Shown piece by piece: positions 5,889 to 10,547 of a stretch of DNA of 10,547 nucleotides (position 1 is its first letter; each line of letters opens with the position of its first letter). This DNA comes from Beijerinckiaceae bacterium (GTDB lineage Bacteria; Pseudomonadota; Alphaproteobacteria; Rhizobiales; Beijerinckiaceae): positions 1 through 10,547 of the forward strand of contig DAICZI010000030.1 of assembly GCA_027311205.1 (NCBI GenBank), given 5' to 3'. A program made the position numbers and the translations under genes. The notes under the pieces are model-generated. The model saw only the letters and a program-made list of their open reading frames with translations, did not search any database and had not been told where the DNA came from.

Positions 5889-6695
5889 GGTGAGTTCAAC
5901 CATAACGGGGACATGGTCGGAGGGCCGCTCCCAGCCACGCGCCTCGCGCAAAATCGTCGTCCCCACCTGCCGCGCCGCCAGCGAGGGGCTGAGCCATACG
6001 TGGTCGAGCCGACGGCCTTTGTCCGAAGACTCCCAATCGGGCGAGCGATATGACCACCACGTATAAAGCTTCTGGTCTTCGGGCACATTGGCGCGCAGGG
6101 CATCGACCCACATCCCGGCTTCCTGGATGTTTTTCAGAGCCGCGATTTCCACTTCCGTATGGCTGACAACCTTGGCCAGCGCCTTGTGGCTCCAGACATC
6201 ATGTTCGAGCGGCGCGATGTTGAGATCCCCGACCAGCACGCCATGATCACGCATCACGGGATCATTGGCAAACCAGTCCTGCATTTCTTCAAGAAACGCC
6301 AGTTTGTGGGCAAATTTTGGGTTGACTTCAGGGTCCGGTTCTTCGCCACCAGCGGGCACATAAAAATTATGCAGCCGCACCGGCCGCCCACCCAGATCTT
6401 CGTCGATCTCGGCGCTGATATGACGTGCATCGCCAATGCCGCAAAACTTCCTGGCACCAACGGCCGATAGCGGCAAGCGCGATACAATCGCCACGCCGTG
6501 ATGTCCCTTCTGTCCATAGATGGCAAAATGACCATAGCCAGCCCGCTGAAAATCGCGCGTGGGGAAGGCATCGTCCGGGCATTTGGTTTCTTGCAGGCAC
6601 AACACGTCGGGTTGATGCTCACTTAAATAGCGCAATGCCAGCGGCAGGCGCAGGCGTACCGAATTGATGTTCCATGTTGCGATTTTGAGAGACAA
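5880..6695 (-). CDS. xth: Exodeoxyribonuclease III (AP endonuclease)
   Basis: ExoIII acts in base-excision repair: it cuts at abasic sites and degrades duplex DNA 3' to 5', using Mg2+. It has 271 residues, the normal length. Catalytic residues are visible: Asn9 (TWNINSVR), Glu36 (LQETKC), Tyr112 (NFYVPAGG), Asp157 and Asn159 (GDLNIAP), Asp231 (RRLDHVW) and Asp260-His261 (PSDHVPV). The start is a TTG at 6693-6695; the in-frame codon run upstream hits TGA soon and has no ATG, and no later start keeps Asn9. The ribosome site is poor (GGA at about 9 bases). The start lies 3 bases after a terminator-like hairpin with T5, so expression may be limited. It converges with the CNB-fold gene and follows the extensin-like gene on the same strand. 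Confidence 0.95.
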   Translation of the reverse strand: MSLKIATWNINSVRLRLPLALRYLSEHQPDVLCLQETKCPDDAFPTRDFQRAGYGHFAIYGQKGHHGVAIVSRLPLSAVGARKFCGIGDARHISAEIDEDLGGRPVRLHNFYVPAGGEEPDPEVNPKFAHKLAFLEEMQDWFANDPVMRDHGVLVGDLNIAPLEHDVWSHKALAKVVSHTEVEIAALKNIQEAGMWVDALRANVPEDQKLYTWWSYRSPDWESSDKGRRLDHVWLSPSLAARQVGTTILREARGWERPSDHVPVMVELTSA

Positions 6696-6698
6696 GGC

Positions 6699-6728
6699 AA
6701 AAATCCATCAGGAGAGGGCCCCCTGATG
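6699..6728 (-). terminator. Intrinsic-terminator-like hairpin directly before xth
   Basis: On the minus strand CATCAGG (6728-6722) and CCTGATG (6712-6706) form a 7-bp stem with a 9-base loop, followed by GA and five T (6703-6699). It sits about 40 bases after the extensin-like gene stop and three bases before the xth TTG. It looks like the terminator of the lipoprotein gene, yet it also lies in the leader of xth. Confidence 0.5.
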
Positions 6729-6747
6729 TGCCGTAAATCCGGCACAT
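6726..6747 (-). other. Second stem-loop overlapping the pre-xth hairpin
   Basis: ATGTGCCG (6726-6733) and CGGCACAT (6740-6747) are perfect 8-bp complements with a 6-base loop. Its bases 6726-6728 are also part of the terminator-like hairpin, so the two cannot both form fully. That is the geometry of an anti-terminator/terminator pair, or of a nested 3'-end structure. Confidence 0.45.
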
Positions 6748-6765
6748 TGACAAGAGCGCCCAATC

Positions 6766-7770
6766 TCACTTGCGCAATGACGACGTCGGATTCCAGTCAA
6801 CAATGCTGCTGTCGCCGTAGAGCGGATCGACCGGTTGTGGTCGGCGCGGCGGCGACGGTGCCGCCAGTGGCGCATAGAAGCCCGTTGCGGACTGCGGCAC
6901 CGCATAGCCCCGCACCGTGAAAGTGTGAACGGCCACCACTTGGGGCGGCAGGCCGAGGCTTGGGCCGCGCGAGGGCGCAAGATTTTGATGCACAATCAAC
7001 GGCGCGCTGGTGCGGCTGGCGACATCCAGCGGTTCGCGCAGATGCGGCGGATTGGGCAGATTGTCGATGCGGGGCGAACTCATCGGGTTTTGCGGACGCG
7101 GCCTGCAATAGCGGCGCGGCCCGTGCGAAGTGTTGCCATGGAAGGCCAGATCAAGATGTAAATGATTGAAATGGAACCGGTCGGCACCCGGCCCCATCAC
7201 TGTGGTGAAGTCACCGCAGGCACCACCCTCGACATCGCGCAAAAACGCCTGAGCGCGCGGGCCGCCGCGCGTCCAGTCATGCACCACACTGATCATGCGG
7301 CCATCAGCCAGCCGGAAGCCGCCAACATCCATTGCATTACCGAAGGAATGCTCTGACAAGCGCGCGCCAGGGCGATGGTCAATGGTGCGGCAGGCATAAG
7401 TGCCCATGGAGCTGATTTCGACGATTTTCTCGCCAAAGCGGGCCTGGGCCGCTGGCTGCACCACGCCCTCGATCCAATGGTTCATGGCCTCGATCATCGG
7501 GCAGGCGAGAATGAAATGGGCGTTCAACGATACGGTGCCGTGAGCCAGGGCAACCATGCGAAACGGGCGTTGCATGCCGCAAATTCCTGGGCCATTGATG
7601 GGGTTTTCAGGGCGCAACCATTGCGAGGCAAGCCGGGGATGCTCGGCCAGACAGGCATTTTCTGCCGCATTGCGCCAAGCTGGACGCCGGGGTGATGGCT
7701 CCAGATAGGAGCAGCCGCTGATGAGCCCGCAGAGGGCGAGAGCGACATATGGCGATACGCGACGAGCCAT
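6766..7770 (-). CDS. Extensin-like lipoprotein with M15-type zinc motif
   Basis: A 334-residue envelope protein of the extensin-like C-terminal family (PF06904). The N-terminus is a lipoprotein signal: VALALCGLISGC with lipobox Cys20, so it is probably anchored to a membrane facing the periplasm. The conserved domain (about 35-225) contains LSEHSFGNAMDVGGF (138-152, His141 and Asp148) and HFNHLHLDLAF (200-210, His203/His205). These match the SxHxxGxAxD and HxH metal ligands of M15-type D,D-carboxypeptidases, so a peptidoglycan or related zinc-hydrolase role is plausible but unproven. Six cysteines in the mature domain (40, 64, 90, 127, 185, 222) could form disulfides. The remaining hundred residues are rich in Pro and Arg and unconserved in appearance. 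The start at ATG 7768-7770 has only a weak ribosome site. It is divergent from the creatininase-family gene. Confidence 0.88.
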   Translation of the reverse strand: MARRVSPYVALALCGLISGCSYLEPSPRRPAWRNAAENACLAEHPRLASQWLRPENPINGPGICGMQRPFRMVALAHGTVSLNAHFILACPMIEAMNHWIEGVVQPAAQARFGEKIVEISSMGTYACRTIDHRPGARLSEHSFGNAMDVGGFRLADGRMISVVHDWTRGGPRAQAFLRDVEGGACGDFTTVMGPGADRFHFNHLHLDLAFHGNTSHGPRRYCRPRPQNPMSSPRIDNLPNPPHLREPLDVASRTSAPLIVHQNLAPSRGPSLGLPPQVVAVHTFTVRGYAVPQSATGFYAPLAAPSPPRRPQPVDPLYGDSSIVDWNPTSSLRK

Positions 7771-7859
7771 AGGCGCAAAATGACGACATTTTTTTAAGAT
7801 CGCGTTAAGAAGGACTGTGGCTCTTGGCCATATTTGTCGTGCACGCTGGAAAACGCTTC

Positions 7860-8672
7860 ATGCCTCACTTACCTCACCGTCAATGGGCGGCGCTGACCAC
7901 GGCGCAGATCAGCGAAACTGACATGAGCCAGAGCATCTGCGTGCTGCCAGTTGCGGCCGTCGAGCAACATGGGCCGCATCTGCCGCTTGGCACGGATACG
8001 ATGATCATGGAGGGCTATCTGGCGCGGCTGATCCCTCGTTTGCCCGCCGACTTTCCGGTGCTGTTTTTGCCTGTGCAAAGTATCGGCGCATCGCGTGAGC
8101 ATGAGAATTTTGCTGGCACCCTGTCGCTCGCGCCCGAACTGGCGATGCGGGTGTGGGGCGATATGGTGGCGCAGGTTGCCGCCGCCGGTTGCCGCAAACT
8201 TCTGTTGCTGAATTCCCATGGCGGCAATGTGCCAATTTTGGATATTGTGGCCCGCGAGGCCCGCGCCCGGCACACTATGCTGGCCGTCACCGCCTCATGG
8301 CACCGCTTTGGCTATCCGGAGGGCTTGTTTTCCGACTTTGAACGCTTGCATGGCATTCATGGCGGCGAGATTGAAACCGCGCTGATGCTGGCCTTCCACG
8401 CCGAACTGGTCAACATGGCCAAGGCGCGCGATTTTGTGCCCGCCAGTGTCGAGATGGCGGAGCGGTTTGCATGGCTGCGCGCCAACCACCCCGTCGGCTT
8501 TGGGTGGATGGCGCAGGATTTATCGCCGCAGGGCGCAATGGGCAACGCCGCCGCCGCCACGCGCGCCAAGGGCGAAGCTGCTGCCGGGCATGGGGTTGCG
8601 GCCTGTCTGGCGCTGCTGCGCGACCTCAGGGATTTCGATCTGGCACGGCTGCGCAGCGGTCCTTCACAATAA
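7860..8672 (+). CDS. Creatininase-family metal-dependent amidohydrolase
   Basis: The family (PF02633) includes creatininase, FAPy and mycofactocin-type amidohydrolases, so the substrate here is open. With ATG 7860 as start the protein has 270 residues. Metal ligands correspond to those of creatininase: Glu35 and His37 in AVEQHGPHLPLGTD, Asp46, His120 in NSHGGN and Glu170 in HGGEIETA, giving a two-metal site. IGASREHENFAGTLSL (75-90) is also typical. An in-frame TTG at 7824 would add 12 residues, but the family motif MPHLPHRQW looks like the natural N-terminus. The ribosome site is weak (GGAAAA). No mycofactocin, creatinase or flavin-pathway genes are beside it. No signal peptide is seen, so it is probably cytoplasmic. 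Confidence 0.9.
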   Translation: MPHLPHRQWAALTTAQISETDMSQSICVLPVAAVEQHGPHLPLGTDTMIMEGYLARLIPRLPADFPVLFLPVQSIGASREHENFAGTLSLAPELAMRVWGDMVAQVAAAGCRKLLLLNSHGGNVPILDIVAREARARHTMLAVTASWHRFGYPEGLFSDFERLHGIHGGEIETALMLAFHAELVNMAKARDFVPASVEMAERFAWLRANHPVGFGWMAQDLSPQGAMGNAAAATRAKGEAAAGHGVAACLALLRDLRDFDLARLRSGPSQ

Positions 8673-8771
8673 CGCGAGGCATATGTGATCAGGGCTTATG
8701 TCAGTCCTGGTTCATGATTCTCGTGCCACAATTCATTCGTTTATTTGAACTGCAACTTCGGAGACACTGTC

Positions 8772-9215
8772 ATGAGCAAGCTTTTGAATATCGTCGTCAC
8801 CGCCATTGCTTTGATTTCTGCGCCGCTGGCGGCCCATGCAACGGCAACCATTGTCCATGTCAAGCTGGAGGACAAGACCACTTGCCCCAATCTCAAAGGC
8901 ATGAAGATCGTTGTTGACAAGACCAGCGTGCCTGCCGGCCCCGTGACATTCATGGTCACCAATTAATCAAAGGCCCTCGTGCATGAAATGATCGTCATGC
9001 ATGCGAAACTGCCCGTGACGTCATTCCCCTACAACAAGGCAACCCAGCGGGCGATCGAGAGCAAGATGCACTCGATGGGCGAGGTCTCCGAGACGAAGCC
9101 CGGCAAGTCCGGCACACTGACGGTCAGCCTCAAGGCCGGCAATTATGTGCTGATGTGCAACCAGCCAGGCCATCTGATGATGGGCATGTATCGGAAATTC
9201 GTCGTTACCAAATAA
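8772..9215 (+). pseudogene. Periplasmic type 1 copper cupredoxin, interrupted by in-frame TAA
   Basis: One frame encodes a small secreted cupredoxin (plastocyanin/azurin-like) of 147 codons, broken only by TAA at 8964-8966 (codon 65). A signal peptide is clear: MSKLLNIVVTAIALISAPLAAHA, cleaved near residue 23. Before the stop comes KTSVPAGPVTFMVTN; after it SKALVHEMIVMHA, PGKSGTLTVSLKAGNY and LMCNQPGHLMMGM. The copper ligands His71, Cys129, His134 and Met139 are all downstream of the stop, so the truncated product cannot hold copper. Sequence on both sides is intact and in the same frame. Relatives have a small residue at the stop position as I recall, so a single change such as TCA to TAA explains it. 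GGAG lies 8 bases before ATG 8772. A GTG at 8979 with AAAGG upstream could restart translation, but without a signal peptide. Confidence 0.85.
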
Positions 9216-9254
9216 TTCACGGCCCCCAATTGAACTCTGCACCTTTATAGGCGC

Positions 9255-9283
9255 TTGACGTTCTGGCTTCGAACATCAACAGT
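9255..9283 (+). promoter_or_regulatory. Weak candidate promoter of coxG-proA
   Basis: TTGACG (9255-9260) and AACAGT (9278-9283) lie 17 bases apart upstream of the CoxG-family gene. The -35 is good, the -10 poor (three of six). A 6-bp inverted repeat GTGCGC/GCGCAC (9296-9301, 9315-9320) follows in the leader. Confidence 0.28.
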
Positions 9284-9338
9284 GCACGATGGAATGTGCG
9301 CGCGCCGGATTGGTGCGCACGGTGTGGAGGCCGACGTC

Positions 9339-9857
9339 ATGGATATGAATGGTTCAATGCGGATCGAGGCACCGCGCGAGAAAGTCTATGCCGCGCTGAA
9401 TGATCCCGAAATCCTCAAGCAATGCGTGCCCGGCTGCGATTCCATCGAAAAGCTGTCCGACACCGAGATGAATGCGAAGGTGACGCTGAAAATCGGGCCG
9501 GTGAAGGCTTCGTTCGCAGGCAAGATCACGCTATCCGACCTCGATCCGCCCAATGGCTATTCCATCAATGGCGAAGGCACCGGCGGCGTCGCCGGCTATG
9601 CCAAGGGCGGCGCAAAAGTCGCGCTCGTCGCCGATTGCGAAGCCACCATTCTGAATTACGTGGTGGACGCGCAGATTGGTGGCAAGCTGGCGCAGCTTGG
9701 TTCGCGGCTGATTGATTCGACCGCCAAGAAGCTGGCGGGCGATTTTTTCGCATCATTTGGGGCGATTGTCGCGCCGGGCGCTCAACTCACAGAAGTCCCT
9801 GCTGCCGCGGCGGAGGCACCGGCCAAAAAAGGCTGGCTTGGCAAAATCATCGGATGA
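9339..9857 (+). CDS. CoxG-family SRPBCC protein (CO dehydrogenase subunit G-like)
   Basis: A 172-residue START/SRPBCC-fold protein (PF06240). [21 protein letters not shown] opens the domain, and [19 protein letters not shown] (25-43) and the later [17 protein letters not shown] are strong family marks. The C-terminal [13 protein letters not shown] is a short hydrophobic/basic end that could touch the membrane. CoxG proteins help molybdenum CO dehydrogenases, with a reported role in quinone delivery; this orphan copy has no coxMSL genes near it, so another hydrophobic ligand or partner is possible. I chose ATG 9339 because GTGGAGG sits 8 bases upstream; an in-frame TTG at 9255 falls in a promoter-like element. 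proA starts 7 bases after its stop, so they are probably cotranscribed. Confidence 0.92.
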   Translation: MDMNGSMRIEAPREKVYAALNDPEILKQCVPGCDSIEKLSDTEMNAKVTLKIGPVKASFAGKITLSDLDPPNGYSINGEGTGGVAGYAKGGAKVALVADCEATILNYVVDAQIGGKLAQLGSRLIDSTAKKLAGDFFASFGAIVAPGAQLTEVPAAAAEAPAKKGWLGKIIG

Positions 9858-9864
9858 TCCGGTC

Positions 9865-10547
9865 ATGACCATAAAGCCCGCCACCATCGCGGCTGAAACG
9901 CCGCTTGAGGCGTTGATGCGTGACATGGGCCGCAAGGCCCGGCATGCCGCGCACGTGCTGGCGCTTGCATCCGATGCGCAAAAGTCACAGGCCCTGCGCG
10001 CCGCTGCGGCGGCCCTGCGGTCGCGCGCGGGCGAGATTCAGGCCGCCAATGGCGAAGATATGGCGGCGGCGCAGGCGCGCGGCACCGCAGGTTCGTTTCT
10101 GGATCGGCTGAAGCTCGATGACGGACGGATCGAAGCCATGGCGCGCGGGCTCGAAGATATCGCCAATCTGCCTGATCCGGTCGGCCGTGTGCTGGCGCAG
10201 TTCCAGCGCCCGAATGGCCTCACGATCGAGCGGGTGGCGACCCCTCTCGGGGTGATTGGCGTGATCTACGAAAGCCGCCCCAATGTCACGGCAGATGCAG
10301 GCGCACTCTGCCTCAAGGCTGGCAATGCGGTGATCTTGCGCGGCGGTTCGGAGAGCCTGCGCTCGAATCGCGCCATTCACGCCTGCCTGCAGGCGGGTCT
10401 GCAGGCGGCCGCGCTGCCGGCCGACGCCATTCAACTGGTGCCCACCGCGGATCGCGCGGCCGTCGGCTGCCGGCTCGCCGAGATGAGCGAGCACATCGAC
10501 GTGCTGGTGCCGCGCGGCGGCTGGCCCCTGATCGAGCGGGTACAGCG
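9865..10547 (+). CDS. proA: Glutamate-5-semialdehyde dehydrogenase ProA, partial (3' end beyond window)
   Basis: ProA reduces gamma-glutamyl phosphate to glutamate-5-semialdehyde with NADPH, the second step of proline synthesis, in the cytoplasm. The first 227 residues are present and uninterrupted to the window end. [47 protein letters not shown] and [16 protein letters not shown] are typical of the aldehyde-dehydrogenase-fold cofactor domain. The catalytic cysteine lies beyond the edge. The start at ATG 9865 is 7 bases after the coxG-like stop, with only a weak ribosome site, which suggests coupling. proB, usually its partner, is not upstream here. Near the end VPRGG is followed by Trp-Pro where related proteins I recall have Lys or Arg and a small residue; that spot is variable in the family. 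Confidence 0.95.
   Translation, partial: MTIKPATIAAETPLEALMRDMGRKARHAAHVLALASDAQKSQALRAAAAALRSRAGEIQAANGEDMAAAQARGTAGSFLDRLKLDDGRIEAMARGLEDIANLPDPVGRVLAQFQRPNGLTIERVATPLGVIGVIYESRPNVTADAGALCLKAGNAVILRGGSESLRSNRAIHACLQAGLQAAALPADAIQLVPTADRAAVGCRLAEMSEHIDVLVPRGGWPLIERVQ

Noticed and set aside
8964..8966. Recoding of TAA (selenocysteine or pyrrolysine)
   Set aside because: Those use TGA and TAG; TAA also ends rplY and the cupredoxin itself, so no code change is supported.
9296..9320. GTGCGC/GCGCAC inverted repeat as an operator of coxG
   Set aside because: Only six base pairs with a 13-base loop in GC-rich DNA; chance is likely.
10465..10547. proA as a damaged gene because of Trp-Pro after VPRGG
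   Set aside because: The frame is open to the window end and that position is variable in ProA.
1..10547. CRISPR array, defence island, phage or transposon
   Set aside because: No spaced direct repeats, no mobility or defence genes, and composition is even throughout.

Overview
The window looks like ordinary chromosome from a GC-rich (about 60% by eye) alphaproteobacterium, most likely Hyphomicrobiales/Rhizobiales. Supporting points are the translation cluster efp-rplY-pth, an L25 of the long CTC/TL5 type with an Ala-rich tail, an OmpR-type regulator of the CenR/OtpR kind followed by a cyclic-nucleotide-binding-fold gene and a convergent exonuclease III, and an extensin-like lipoprotein. I see no CRISPR array, transposase, integrase, phage gene, tRNA or rRNA, and no stretch above 300 bases lacks a gene. 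I did not find a new multi-gene system. The most interesting points are two broken genes and several RNA-level structures around starts and stops.

Layout, left to right. 1-396 (-): N-terminal part of shikimate dehydrogenase aroE, cut by the window edge. 400-809 (-): a GlcG/HbpS-type heme-binding-like gene broken by a frameshift, abutting aroE. 951-1649 (+): beta-class carbonic anhydrase. 1715-2377 (-): glutathione S-transferase of the Gtt1-like type, convergent with the anhydrase. 2504-3079 (-) pth, 3157-3813 (-) rplY/ctc and 3931-4500 (-) efp form a translation block read right to left. rplY appears to have its own promoter and a structured leader.

4728-5414 (+): OmpR/PhoB-type response regulator, probably CenR, behind a good sigma70-like promoter. 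5430-5888 (+): a small cyclic-nucleotide-binding-fold protein without a DNA-binding domain and without the usual ligand residues. 5880-6695 (-): exonuclease III, overlapping it tail to tail. 6766-7770 (-): extensin-like lipoprotein with M15-like zinc motifs. 7860-8672 (+): creatininase-family metal amidohydrolase. 8772-9215 (+): a periplasmic type 1 copper cupredoxin interrupted by an in-frame TAA. 9339-9857 (+): a CoxG-family SRPBCC protein without CO dehydrogenase neighbours. 9865-end (+): proA, cut by the window edge.

Most genes are housekeeping: shikimate and proline biosynthesis, translation, DNA repair and bicarbonate supply. The regulator with its CNB-fold partner and the extensin-like lipoprotein point to envelope control. 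The two disrupted genes in 10 kb are either young pseudogenes or errors in a draft or metagenome assembly; raw reads would settle this.
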